Shown: positions 22,898 to 34,360, counted from the first letter of the stretch. The stretch is DNA of 64,000 nucleotides from Henricia sp. BOLD:AAB3569 (GCA_037783545.1 JBBELK010000822.1:310001-374000); one strand, 5' to 3'. The notes: generated by a model from the letters alone, not told the origin. Program-made: numbers and translations.

Positions 22898-23452
22898 GTC
22901 CTCACTAAATTTATTAAATACTATAATGCATCTAGAGAATATGTATTGAAAAATACACATTGCGTGATACTCTCCATCCGTTTTCACGTCAGTTTGCCCT
23001 GTTTATTTTTGCTCGGGTAACATAATGAAATTTGCCCGTAATGGCACTTGAGGCAGGATGCCATTACCCTCACAGTAACCATTAAAACAGGAATTGGTGC
23101 TGACTGTACTGTGGGGGACAAAAGGGTGGCTATTTGCTTGATGAATTTTAAATGAAAAAAGGCAATTTTTTGTGTGATTCCATTAATTTTTTAGCTTCAG
23201 CAAACTTTGACATAAAGCAGAGCACAAAAATGTGTGTTGTACATGGTAATATGCTTTTGCATGTGATTTGAATCTGATGCATTTTTATCATTCAAGTTCG
23301 ATTGACGACTGAAGTTAACGTCATCTTGGCAGTACACATGCGCACTATTGTTCAAGTGGCGACTGGCTTTGGATAGTCATTCGGTTACATGCAAAATGCT
23401 ACATCAGTTCCACACCTTAATCAACAGCATTTTTTATTTGAAGAGTATACAC

Positions 23453-23863
23453 CGTGTTTACACATGGTCCCGAGCTCAGGATCATTCCCTGATAAGAATG
23501 TGTCAGTGTTAACCGCAATGATCCTGGGTGCCGTAGTTGATTTCGAGCGCGGTGCCAGAAGTTGCAGTCAAAGGTCATGCTCTATATTGTGTATGTACTG
23601 ATCAATGTGTGCATGTACAATGTACAAGGCCACTTGAATTTTCCCCCAGCTACAGCTGTGGAGCAGATGCGGCAGGATGCGGTAACTTGCTTATCTAGCT
23701 GCAAACTGATGCCGAGCTCGGGATACTACCCTCCGCCAATGCGAGACAATCTTGCGGTCTGATCCGGGGCCAATTTGGTCCCGAGAGCGTTTAAACTCAG
23801 TTTGTGATCCGGAGCTGATCCCGTGTTCGACCCCGAGCTCGGGATCAAGTGTAAAGGGGGTGT
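23453..23863. mobile_element. MITE with CGTGTTTACAC...GAGCTCGGGATCAAGTGTAA ends
   Basis: Left end CGTGTTTACACATGGTCCCG and right end CGAGCTCGGGATCAAGTGTAA are inverted repeats, with GAGCTC repeated inside. About 410 bp with no plausible gene. Confidence 0.6.
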
Positions 23864-25109
23864 AATATTTTTTTAATCAGTTCCCAAAATGACTGTCGCA
23901 ATAAACTTTATACCAATTGACTGCTTTTTGATTGAAAAAAGCTGTCAATCTGAGTGTGAATTTTCAGCACACATAATTTAGCTTTATGCAGTCATGCATA
24001 ATGAAGCTGTGAATATTTCGATGCCAACTTACACATTAATTACAAAAGAAATTTTCAAATTTTAATTAAACTAAAAATTTGCATTTCTTTTGTTGCTCCT
24101 ACTGCATGCAAAGATGCAGTGGGATGGTTTGAAAACAAAAAATTCATGTGGTTTTGCATTGCACTCGTGTGCTGTCAACGTAGGCCTACACGTACATAAA
24201 CGTATTGCAGTAACTCTCATGAGATCATCCCCTGAGCTGGGATTACTTTACGGGAAAAAGTCAATGGGCGGGATCCATAATGCAAATTAAAATGCGAGGT
24301 CTATAGTTGGGGCAGTACACTTTTTAGCTTTTTGCTTAAATTAACGTTATATAGTTCCGCCCTGTACAAACCATAAGTCCCATGTTGTACACTGGACTGT
24401 GGTCGGACACATAATGTGACAAAAAAGCGGCCGTTTCTGCAACGAAAAGGGCTGCATTATTCAATAAAAAAATCCTGTAATTCACCCACAGGATATTCAT
24501 TCTAAAACACTTCCAAACTGGATGAAATGTCTGGTTTGGTCTGGGTGGGTTTGCATATGAAAAAAGAAAGGTCATACCGAATATTCGATTCGGTAAAATG
24601 CTATTCGAACATTCGATGGAAGATCGAATTTTGGATTCGTTTGGCACACCGCTAAAATAAATGTTACTTATCAGATAAAACAACCAGTGATAAACTGATG
24701 TGATTGCTTGAAGTGAACTTTGATCTTTTGCAAAATTTGTAAATCTAAAGTTGCCTGCAAGATGCGCGGACTGATATAACGATAGCGTCTGTCTTAAGGT
24801 TCATTCTGAACATGCCCAATAGCCACAGAGCACTTTATATATGCAGCAATATTGTGCATCTATAAACGGTGTTTGCATCAAGCCTGCGGCCAAAGAGAGC
24901 CCACATGAGACACACAAATCACTGTCATGTAATTAATTTGCGCAGTGTTTTATTTGGACATCTGGCTGTGTTCAGTGTTGGCCTGTGTATGATGGATTGT
25001 TGTTGGTAATTCTTTTCGAAAGAAGACTGTATAATGTGTGAATGAATGGCCTGGTATGATTTTTTTTCTGGTGAAATCTGTAAAATAAAATATTTTTTTC
25101 TCTTATTTC
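23864..25109. other. No gene seen
   Basis: A stretch with ATTCGATTCGGTAAAATGC and TTCGAACATTCGATGG (24580-24650) looks like repeat DNA. No supported frame. Confidence 0.45.
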
Positions 25110-25209
25110 AAAGTTGGGATGAGAGAAAAATCGTAAGGACCTTATTGGGATTCGAACCCGAGACCTCTGACTCACCGGGCAGATGCTCTACCAGCTGAGC
25201 TATAAGGCA
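25110..25209 (-). mobile_element. tRNA-like SINE family D, copy 1
   Basis: Minus strand: GCCTTATAGCTCAGCTGGTA (A box), GGTTCGAATCCCAATAAGG (B box and acceptor arm), then ATTTTTCTCTCATCCCAAC. The acceptor arm still pairs, but the anticodon loop region is too long, so this is not a working tRNA gene. Confidence 0.75.
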
Positions 25210-25309
25210 CAGTTGGTATACTCCCTCGGGTTTTCCCTATGGACCAAATTGTTCTCTCAGTGTTGCATGGTAGCGCAACTGGGCAAAGTAACGAATGTGA
25301 CATTTGGGT

Positions 25310-25441
25310 ATGGTGCCTAATCACCATTGAAATGAAACAACCAAAGTTGGGATGAGAGAAAAATCATAAGGGCCGTATCGGGATTCGAACCCGAGACCTC
25401 CAACTCACTGGGCAGACGCTCTCTACCAGCTGAGCTATAAA
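25310..25441 (-). mobile_element. tRNA-like SINE family D, copy 2 with longer tail
   Basis: Minus strand: TTTATAGCTCAGCTGGTAGA, GGTTCGAATCCCGATACGG, TTTTTCTCTCATCCCAAC, TTTGGTTGTTTCATTTCAAT. The tail beyond the tRNA part recurs at 60665-60715. Confidence 0.75.
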
Positions 25442-25943
25442 TTATAGTCAAACTTACTCAAAATCATTTGAACACTTTGACTTCCAAGCATAGTTTAACA
25501 TGGCATTCCCACAGGGCGTTCCCATTTTCTACGAGTATACTCGTAGTAGGCAGTCAAAGTGTTAAAGGTCGACAACAAGAAAACACTTGGTTGGCACGAG
25601 CAGCAAAAGTTTGCCTGGAAGTTCGCCTGTATGAAACAAAATTTTATTTGGGGCGACCTAAAGTCGCTTTAAATACAATTTAGTTTGGCGCGACTCTGGA
25701 ACACCTGTATGAAACGGGTGTTAATACACATCATCAATCACACAGTTTTCTAATCTTGAAATCTATTTTTAACTAAACTGAAAAACAATTTCCATCAAAG
25801 TGGAACATTAGATTTGAATGTTTTGCTCAAAAACTCTGCTTAACTCAAAATGTGAGCTTATTCCCTATAGGCTTGTTTTTGAATTGGTTCAAAACAGACT
25901 GCTTTGGATTTACACTCATATAGACTCAGTTCCTAACACTCCA

Positions 25944-26214
25944 ATCATGGGTGAAGACTTGGGGTTGCGGGTTCGAATCCGGCTGCGGTACCTGTTCCCT
26001 TGGGCAAGGCACATAACCACACTTGCTCCATCCTTCGGTAGGGATGTAAAGCCATTGGTCCAGTGTGTTAGGTAATGGTAACGCACTCTAAAGATCTCAG
26101 AGCATTCTTTCGTGAAGAGCAAGGGGATTCCCCGGTGTCTCTGGCCATTTCTAATTAATCTAATTCTTCATGGGTTTCCTCACGCTTGCGAGTGACAGTG
26201 CAATGAGCACTATT
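25944..26214 (+). mobile_element. SINE family A, lacking most of the head and the tail end
   Basis: GGGTTGCGGGTTCGAATCC is the B box, followed by CCCTTGGGCAAGGCAC and the family A body up to AATGAGCACTATTG, where similarity stops before the usual tail. Confidence 0.8.
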
Positions 26215-26525
26215 GTACAGTATGTGTAATTGAAAATCTGAGACTATAGAGTAATTTTGCCTTGCATAATTTCCGATGGTTATTGGAATGACAGATGACA
26301 GCAAATGAGCCATGTTAAATGAGCTATGTCGCCGTTGAGGCATCGACTGCAGATTCAACAAAATCAACGGGCAAATTGTATGACAAATATTTGTAGTCAC
26401 ACACTAGTAATGTACAAATCCACTGGCTGATCTACAGTAAACTCTCATTATATACATGTAGCTCTCATCAAGGGACCAAAATAATGCAAGCTTTATATCC
26501 TACATAAGAACAAATGGAAATCTGC

Positions 26526-26665
26526 TTAAAGGCCCAGTGTATCATTTGCAATGACCCCAAAAAGTAATCGACGAGTTTACAGGGGAAAAGTTCTGAAAGT
26601 AAAGATTGAATTAATAGCAACTATCCAATGAAAGGTTTTCGCTCAAAAATTAGGTAGCAAAACCC
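26526..26665. repeat. Left-end fragment of the TTAAAGGCCCAGTG family
   Basis: Nearly identical to 42730-42860 (CAATGACCCC, AAAAAGTAATCGACGAGTTT, CAATGAAAGGTTTTCGCTCA). Similarity stops near 26665. Confidence 0.6.
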
Positions 26666-27131
26666 CTCGTGGAGAACCCTGCAATCAGTCTTTTCGCAGT
26701 CGTGTTTTGTACTAGTATGTTTAGGAATTTCTTAAAAGGGGATTTTTTTTTTTTACAGGACTTAATGAAAGCCTACATGTAGGCTTTAAGTTTAATGCAT
26801 GATTTCACAAAAGCAGTCAATATCAGTATATTAGCCTGCATGCAAAATTTCCAATACCCCAAAATTTTAATCAACCAACCATTTTGACTGGGAAAAAACC
26901 TTACTCAACTGTCCAATACAATGATTCCGCTTGAGATCATTTTTTTAATGAGAATTTACAATGATTAAAAATGAATTTGTATAAATGTGTGTTACAATTG
27001 CTTCCTCATTTGGATGAAACTAGACCCCTGACTACTGTGGTATCATGCATCTAGAGCAAAGAGACTATGTATCATGGCTCTGTTTCTCGACTGTCCCCTT
27101 CAGTATATCCAGGCAACCATTTTAAATAGGA

Positions 27132-27262
27132 CAGTAGCCTTGTCCAATTTCTTGAAATCATGGACACAGTTTTTAATTTTCTCGGAATGTAGATGAGGTA
27201 CTGTGCTGACTTACACACAGGTTGTTTTTTTATCATACACATCCTCAATCACACATGAAGAT
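27132..27262. repeat. Single arm of the 5589-7434 family
   Basis: AAATAGGACAGTAGCC, TTTCTTGAAATCATGGACAC and TACACATCCTCAATCACACA follow the same order as the left arm. It lies just before the DIRS insertion. Confidence 0.55.
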
Positions 27263-27332
27263 TTAACATCTATTTTCAAAATAAACAAATGGAAAATGGT
27301 AATTAGTGTATTAAAAGCTTAACCACAAAATT

Positions 27333-27536
27333 GTTACGAAACATATTCTGTTTCTTAGATTATTTATACTGAAGCCTGCTTACCTGTCCATAGTTGACTG
27401 AACAATTGCATTCCTTTCGCGAGAATGGAATCACCCAAACAAACACAAAAACACCCCCTCTAGCCCATGTGGTCTAGCCCTATGACCCCAGGTCATGCCA
27501 TGTGGCCCAACAATCATCCTCACTTTACGTTTGGCC
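27333..27536 (-). repeat. DIRS 3' inverted terminal repeat (longer one)
   Basis: It starts with the GTT triplet and a tip of about 24 bases (GTTACGAAACATATTCTG...) that is absent from the other end. It then follows the complement of the 5' repeat from GCTTACCTG to about 27536, with one clear base difference over about 145 bases. Confidence 0.85.
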
Positions 27537-27594
27537 CGACAACAAAGACGTACACATCTTGCTGTGGGGCGGGTACGGCGTGGGAGTCAACTAT

Positions 27595-27707
27595 GGACAG
27601 GTAAGCAGGCTTCAGTATAAATAATCTAAGAAACAGAATATGTTTCGTAACAGATTATTACACTGAACTGCTTACCTTGTTCCATAGTTGACTGAACAAT
27701 TGCATTC
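27595..27707 (-). repeat. DIRS internal complementary region with GTT junction
   Basis: 27595-27651 repeats, in inverted orientation, the tip of the 3' terminal repeat (27333 inwards). 27649-27707 repeats the tip of the 5' terminal repeat (34360 inwards). They meet at AAC (27649-27651), the complement of GTT. In DIRS elements this region is known to template restoration of the missing ends during replication. Confidence 0.85.
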
Positions 27708-28441
27708 AACTTCCAGACTAGCACACTTAGTAGGAGGTCGGAGCAAGATGTCAACAATCAAGGGCTCCGGGCACGTCAGGGCTAGGACATGGCAATGCGC
27801 AGACAGGTCAGACTCAAAAGCCCTTGTAGAGTACGAGCTAAGGGGAGACTCCGCCCAGAGGAGGAGTACCTCCCGGAGGACTCTAGGGATACTATGATTC
27901 TGACTGACTGGATTCTGTTTAGCAGCATGGAAATGGAAAACTCCTTCCGGGCAGGCATAATGCCCGAGAAACCTGAAGAGAAGGAGTTAGAGCCTTCCAC
28001 AGCACCGCCAGAGAATCCGGTGCATATCCATAGATCGTGAACCAAACAGAAGGTTGGTCGGGTCCCGGACAGCAGCGGACTGACCGGGACTCCGACCGGG
28101 CACCAAGGCGATCCCCCGTTCCAGAGGAATAGTTAATTCCAAGGAGGATAGCCGAGTGCGGGAAGGATGCAGACCTGTTCCAGACAACAGCGTCTTGAAC
28201 AGAGAACAGGGAGGCCTAGCCCTCGGAAAGTCTAGGCAACACCAACAGGATGTGGCCCTCGTGAGAACGTTTCCCGGAACGAGAGTACAGGCTAGGCGGC
28301 CTCAAACAGACATTCCTTCCAAGAGGCAGAAGCGAGAATCATCGCCGTAGATGTTCGAGCCTACCTCAGAACCCTCTGTGAACCGCCAGAATAAAGGGCC
28401 GAAAGAGCCATGTAGATGACTTAAGGCCCGAGACAAGGTGT

Positions 28442-30090
28442 TCAGAGAGGGATCCCGCAACTAGAGCTACAGCGTTCTAGTGGGGGAGCAACCTCTTCCG
28501 TCACACCACCGATAGAAGGGACCCAGGCGTCAGCGTAATCGGCGAGGGTAGACACTTTCCCCGGTGGCGAAGGTGACGAAGGCCCCCCAGGGAGGCCCTT
28601 CTCCCGGCAACGTCGCCGGGAAGTGGCCGTACAGTCAGGATCATACTCTCTACAGGCAGGATAGGAAGCAGTCCTCCTCAGCGCTTCAGAGAAATGAGCG
28701 GATCGGGACCATGGGGGAGGGACTCCCAAAGGGGGAGTCGTCCTTCGGTCCGAGAGAGTGTTGACTGTATATTCTCCTGGGTCGGGGACCCTGGAGCAAT
28801 GCCCTGGGGGCTGGCGACTGATCGCGGAGGCAAGGAGATCGATCCCCATGTGGAAGTCTGTGGAGATCTCCCGGGCTATATCCAGGTTCATGGTCCATTC
28901 TGCGCAAGACGCCCTGCCTCAAGAGAGGCCGTCGGCGGGCAGATAAACCGTAACATCACCACTGGGAATGTCCGATCGAACAAGGATGTTGCCTCCAGCC
29001 ACCGTCGCTTCGAACTTCAGGAGCGGGGGCTGCCCGACCGCCCGTAGTTCGAGGAGGTTGGAGTATGAGCAAGCTTAATCCTGGGAGCAGGTCCCGGATA
29101 CTCGTGCGCCTAACAGTCAGCCTGACCAGACGCGTCCGATCGAATGGATGCGTGCGGGGGAGACAGTCCCCGCGTCAGGTTGGATGGGGGTTCCACGAGG
29201 CGAGCTCGTCCCTATCAGGACCGTCGTTGGGACTGATTGGGAGTCTGGGAGCCTGCTGTAACGCTTCAACAGGAGTCATCCTTGTAAAAGCGGACATATG
29301 GCGAGAAACGTATGCATGTACTTGCCATAAGATCCAGCAGGCACAGCCAGGGGCGGACAGGGCCGTCTAGCTCCGCCAAAGCGGTGAGCGAGGGCCCTAA
29401 GGGATCCATTTCCATTCCGCCGATGGGTGCCCCGACTAACTCAGATGTGGTCGGGCACCCAGGCATACCAGGACCTGGCAGGGAGCCATGAGGAATTATT
29501 GAGATAGACCAGAGATCCCAACCTTAACTGGCTCCCGCGGCCTAAGTATGCTCCGTCCACCCTGGTGATCACCGTGAAAAACCGGGTGATACGGAAAGGC
29601 CAAAGGGGAGGCACGTCAGACGAACGACTGACCCAGGTGTCAAGCCTGAGTCACCGCTGGTCGTAGGCCATAATAGGGACGTGCTAGTAGGCATCCCTGG
29701 GGTCAAGGATGCCTACGTGCCCTAGAGCGGGCACCGAAGAGCGCTGGTCAATGTCCCCATTCTGAACCCCCGTCCCTGGGAACGTATTCAGTGGTAGACA
29801 TTCGGAGTGGGTCGCTCTTCTGTTCCCCTCTGGAGGGAGCGGTGATGACTTTAGGGACAAAGTCACTGAGGGGGAAGAAAGTCGCCAAACACAAGGCGAT
29901 ACCCCCGGTTGCTGACCACCATAACCCATGGGCCCGGGAGAATGGGGGGCCCCTCCCGGGCGCGGAGACCTCGGCGACCGTCCCAAAGGAGTGTAAAAAC
30001 GGCGGTCCGAGGACCAACCGTCACAGCCCTGCTTCGCCTTCCGCGGTCTCTTGACCTTGGAAGGCGGAGTCGGACGGACCTGTCCATAGC
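28442..30090 (-). pseudogene. Decayed DIRS reverse transcriptase and RNase H region (fossil)
   Basis: Minus-strand fragments in changing frames resemble the DIRS family in the expected order. First comes a leader of the RT domain (GYRLVF type), then a PFGLS-type fingers motif, then RNase H (LELRAV; ILVRSD), then the DIRS-typical tail IDLLAS...CSRVPDPG. No long open frame remains. The order and orientation fit the terminal repeats. It is a broken copy and no working protein is expected. Confidence 0.72.
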
Positions 30091-31494
30091 AGTGTCTTAG
30101 CTATAGGATAGGGTGTGATCGGATTGGGGTGGAGGCAGCACCGCTCTACCTACGCCGCTTGGACGGACTTGAAGCATCCACCGAAACGGTGGTGCACGCT
30201 CTAATGTCCCAGTCCACTGGGCGGGTCGCTAATAAGCAACTGACTATCCTGGCCTAATCTCGCTTTCGGCCTCATCCGCCAGTCCAAGAACCGTGACGCA
30301 AACAAGTCCTCGAAGAGAACGGTTCGTGTCAGGGGTTGACCCCAGTTACGAGGTCAGAACTAGGAACTGAATGGAGGGGCACGCCGGCGTTATTCCGTCT
30401 GACCTGGAATGCGCCTGAGAAAGGTATCGAATGCCCCCGACTGGCAGGCCCGGGGAGGCCGCCAGGAGTGTGGGCCCGTCCGAACATCTGACGAGGCCAC
30501 GATACTCAAGGATTGTCTGTGATCGTGGGCGACCAGCATCTGGTGGTCGCTTAGCGATATCGACATCCATGGGAGGCTTCCGTAGGAAAGAGACAAAGTC
30601 CTCCTGAGGAGGTCTTCGTAGGAAAGGAGGCGGCATTCCGTGGGCATAAGGGATGCCCCACAACAGCCTAGCACCGCGGCTGGAATGCCCTCCATTTCCT
30701 CAGCCGTACGGGCGGTCGGGCCAGATTGACTAAGGGACAACAGGTCCCGAAATCTGGGAAACAGGTTCCCTAGATGGGGTGTTCGAATCTACTGTCCACG
30801 TAGCCGCGAACAAGGGAGCCTGAAAAACCCGCCGCCCTGGCTGAACCCGTGTAGCAACCTGGGATGGTACATGGGTTCCTGAGGTGGTGGAACCCCGGGC
30901 GAGGTTCGAGCGGGCCCCTCCGATAGAAGGGGCATTACCTCGCGAGGGAACACGGCATAGTGCTTATCGAGTGTGCGGGGGAGGTCTCGGCGGGCGGACA
31001 TCCGCTCGCGAGGAGAGACCCGCGTGCGGACCAAGCTGAAACGCCCAACTGATCAGGCGCCTGCGGGGTCCACACTAGGGTTTGTCCAGGGGCTGCGTGC
31101 GGCCGATCAGACCGATATAAGCCCTGAAGTGGACAGCCCTCCGCCTCCCCCTGCGTTCCAGGACTCCTCCTGGACGACAAGATCAGAGGCCCAGTGCACA
31201 GGCACCGGACTTGTTAGCTGTGTTGCAGTTACGGCAACTGCCGCGGCGAACGCCAGGGCAGTGCCGCCTGGTCCACCAGGTCTGGTCATGGGTGGTAACG
31301 GATGCCGCACTGGGCATCCCCGCCTACCCTGAATGGTGCGTGGGGTGGCGCCCCCGACAGCCGTACCACCGGCTAAGGGGGGGGGGGGGGGGGGGGGGGG
31401 GCGGACCACTATAGGAACTTTACCGTCGGTGCAGGCACCGCGGAAGTCTGCACCATAAACCAGCCGGCTCCCGCACGGGTCGTGCGTAGGGAGG

Positions 31495-32790
31495 CCGGAT
31501 TTGCCGGCGTGCTGTGGGAAGGCAAGCCCAAGGGGAACGGCCTGAGCCGCAGGCCCCGCCCACCACGCCAGCTCCGTTGGAGCTAGCAGGTGGGACGTAC
31601 GTCGGCAGCGCGTAACCGCAGTGTCCATAGAGGCGCCAACTAGCACCGGGGACACAACTTTACCCGGCGTGCTGAGAAAAGGCAAGCTTTTCTAGGAATA
31701 GCCCACGAGGGACTGTCCCCGCCTGGCACGCTAGCTCCGATGTGGAGCTAGCAGGCGGCTGCACGTCGGAGGAGCGGTCACGCTCTCAGAGTTGTCCTGC
31801 GTGCTGTAGAAAGGTAAACCTCCTTGGGGGTTGTCCCGAAGGACTGGCCCCGCCCGCCATGCCAGCTCTGGTGGAGCTAGCATGTGGGCCGCACGTTAAC
31901 ATTCCGGGTGTGCTTAGGAAAAGCAAGCTTTCCCGGGGGTTGCCCACGAGGGGCTGGCCCCGCACGCCACGCCAGCTCTGTCATGGAGCTAGCAGGCGTG
32001 CCGCACGTCGGACCGGAGCGGACACGCTCTGTTCCTTCCCCGGTGTGCTGAGGAAAGGCAAGCTTCCCTGGGAATTTCCCGTGAGGGCTGACCCCGCCCG
32101 CCACGTCAGTTCCGTTGGAGCTGACAGGCGGGCTGCACATCGGAGGCGCGTAACCGCAGGGGAGGTCCGAGCCTAGCTCGGAACCCGAGCGGCCACGCTC
32201 TGGGGGGTGGAGGGGCCAATATACATTGGCATCTCCGCCTCCCATGCGCGGTGCGTGGGGTCCCACGGCCGAGTACTCGGCTGCAAGGGGAACCACCGGG
32301 ACTTTACTGTCGGTGAGACCACCGAGGAAGTCTGCACCGCGAGCCAGCCGTTTGCGCGGTGCGTGGGAGGTCCCACAGCCGAAACTCGGCTGCAAGGAAA
32401 ACCACCGGGACCTTTATTGTCGGTGAGTCCACCGAGGAAGTCTGCACCGCGAGCCAGCTGCCCGGCGTGCTGTGGAAAGGCAAGCTTCCCTGGGTTTGTC
32501 TCGGAAGACGGACCCCGCCCGCCACGCTAGCTCCAACATGGAGCTAGAAGGCGGGCCGCACGCCGGGGTGCGTAACCGCGTAGAGGGTCCGAGCCTAGCC
32601 CAGAACCCGGAGCGGTCACGTCTTGCTGGCCCAGAAAACTCTGCGTCGGTGAAACCCCTAGGGAAGCACCGAGCTGAGCTCCCTCGACCAGCTGCCCGCC
32701 GTGCTGTGGAAAGGCAAGCTTCCCTGGGGTTTGTCTCGGAAGACGGACCCCGCCCGCCACGCTAGCTCCAACATGGGGCTAGAAGGCGGG
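31495..32790. repeat. Irregular array of hairpin-bearing units in the 5' half of the DIRS element
   Basis: Seven units share a box like GTGCTGWGGAAAGGCAAGC (near 31509, 31667, 31799, 31910, 32044, 32467, 32701). About 60-75 bases later each has a small palindrome like GCTAGCTCC...GGAGCTAGC. The spacing varies (about 111 to 423 bases), mostly not in steps of three, so I read it as non-coding or decayed. A 23-base G run at 31378-31400 precedes the array. Confidence 0.7.
32278..32462. repeat. Two tandem copies of a roughly 110-bp unit
   Basis: The block from GGCTGCAAGGGGAACCACC to GCGAGCCAGC occurs twice in a row (starting near 32279 and 32389), with a further diverged copy near 31405-31465. 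The first copy marks the left edge of the 2,849-bp duplication. Confidence 0.75.
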
Positions 32791-32970
32791 CCGCACGACG
32801 GGGTGCGTAACCGTGCAGGGGATCCGAGCCTAGCCCGGAACCCGGAGCGGTCACGTCTTGCCGGCCCAGGAAAACTCTGCGTCGGTGAAACCCCTAGGGA
32901 AACACCGAGCTGAGCTCCCTCGACCAGCGACAGCGGTCCCCTGGGGGTCGCTTTGCTGGTCGACGGCCGG

Positions 32971-33446
32971 AGGTGTAGCGTGAGCAGAAGAGGACAGATC
33001 ACCTCCGTCCTCCTCGCAGGTTGTACACCGCGAGTCCCCTGCTTGGATCGGCCTGACCAATCCCGCTGGGGTCTCACCTTTCGTGCCCGTAGCGGTACCA
33101 GCAAGTACCGCGGGCACGAGGACCGGAGCCCTGTTAGGGTTAGAGACGGTTCTGGAGCCCCTTGGGCAGCGTCCCCATCAGAAACCCCCAAACTTCCCTT
33201 GTCCCTCAGGTGTAGCGTGAGCAGAAGAGGACAGATCACCTCCGTCCTCCTCGCAGGTTGTACACCGCGAGTCCCCTGCTTGAATCGGCCTGACCAATCC
33301 CGCTGGGGTCTCACCTTTCGTGCCCGTAGCGGTACCAGCAAGTACCGCGGGCACGAGGACCGGAGCCCTGTTAGGGTTAGAGACGGTTCTGGAGCCCCTT
33401 GGGCAGCGTCCCCATCAGAAACCCCCAAACTTCCCTTGTCCCTCAC
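32971..33446. repeat. Two tandem copies of a 237-bp unit
   Basis: AGGTGTAGCGTGAGCAGAAG starts at 32971 and again at 33208. The copies are nearly identical (one visible difference, cttggatcgg against cttgaatcgg). The length is a multiple of three, so frames stay open through both copies on both strands, which explains the long but unlikely open frames here. It is repeated again at 35820-36295 by the larger duplication. Confidence 0.85.
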
Positions 33447-34180
33447 CTAGCGCGCTCGCGACGGAGGCTCTATCACCACGAGCAGTTAACAATGGAAAAT
33501 GGGCACACACCACCGTTAACAACGGTGGTCTGCGCCCAATCTCCACCGTGAGTCGCTCATAGTGTATGCGGCTTACGCTAGACCACAGAGAAACGTTCGA
33601 TGGTGGAACTGCGCGACGGTAAGCCCAGAGCAGCACAGGAGCACTGGGCTAACGGAACACGGCCCGGGAGCGCGAAGACAGGGTAAGGGACCGGGGAAAA
33701 AGGCGCGAGCAGTAGTGAATTGCAAACGCGCCGAGGCGGGGGCGGTACCAGGTGGATATGCACGCCGCTGAAGCTGCAAAAAAAAAATCTTAACCGAGTG
33801 TCGAACTGTTCGATACTGTCCGCTCTCGAGAACTAACAAGAGCAAGGGGTTAAGGAAATGCAGTGGCGTAAGCACATCGACAAAAACATTACAGTATTCT
33901 TACACCCAAGTACACAGAGGCCGGTTCCCAATGCTATTTAACAAAAATGGCGTCGGGTCAGGCCGCTACTACGTGCGAGTCTAAAACTGAAATTCGCACG
34001 AGCACTAAAAGGATATAGAGGTGAAATTCGTCCCAGAGTCGCTTCGTTTTCCAGGAGAACTGGTAGGAGAAGGAACGTGGGTAGAATCTGGGAGACTCTC
34101 TTCGGAAGACTATCAGAAATCCGATCTCGAAATTGGCTGAACACCGGAGCACTACAGAAGTACGTCTGGCCAGGGTGAAG

Positions 34181-34360
34181 CCAAACGAAAAGTGAGGATG
34201 ATTGTTGGGCCACATGGCATGACCTGGGGTCATAGGGCTAGACCACATGGGCTAGAGGGGGTGTTTTTGTGTTTGTTTGGGTGATTCCATTCTCGCGAAA
34301 GGAATGCAATTGTTCAGTCAACTATGGAACAAGGTAAGCAGTTCAGTGTAATAATCTGTT
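34181..34360 (-). repeat. DIRS 5' inverted terminal repeat (shorter one)
   Basis: Complement of 27366-27536. It ends ...AATAATCTGTT on the + strand, with the same GTT triplet found at the other end. A second exact copy at 37030-37209 results from the tandem duplication. Confidence 0.85.

Larger units (their letters stand above)
27333..34360 (-). mobile_element. DIRS-like tyrosine-recombinase retrotransposon (fossil), 7.0 kb
   Basis: The element reads on the minus strand: 5' end at 34360, 3' end at 27333. Seen directly: (1) near-identical inverted terminal repeats at 27333-27536 and 34181-34360, the former longer by about 24 bases at its tip; (2) an internal complementary region at 27595-27707 whose two halves are complements of the two element tips, joined at one GTT; (3) both tips carry the same GTT. 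This is the diagnostic layout of DIRS elements, known to replicate through a circle joined at such a triplet. The GC-rich interior has decayed minus-strand similarity to DIRS reverse transcriptase (about 30.1-29.4 kb) and RNase H (about 29.2-28.6 kb; short matches NLLELRAVG and GIDLLAS). The expected tyrosine recombinase would lie at about 28.5-27.7 kb, but I could not recognise it. The coding part is broken in many places, roughly ten or more, while the ends differ by about one base in 145, so the insertion itself looks young. Confidence 0.85.

Noticed and set aside
25137-25209. Functional tRNA gene
   Set aside because: The A and B boxes and acceptor arm look good, but the anticodon region cannot form a normal 7-base loop and the unit has a SINE tail.
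27333-27707. Separate small inverted-repeat element next to a larger one
   Set aside because: First reading. The two inverted blocks and the shared GTT fit better as the terminal repeat and internal complementary region of one DIRS element.
31107-31685. 192-residue proline-rich minus-strand frame
   Set aside because: The proline run is just the 23-base G tract (31378-31400) read on the other strand; the rest resembles no family.
32658-33446. 262-residue minus-strand frame, the longest in the window
   Set aside because: It is produced by a 237-bp tandem repeat divisible by three in GC-rich DNA and overlaps other open frames on both strands. No known domain.
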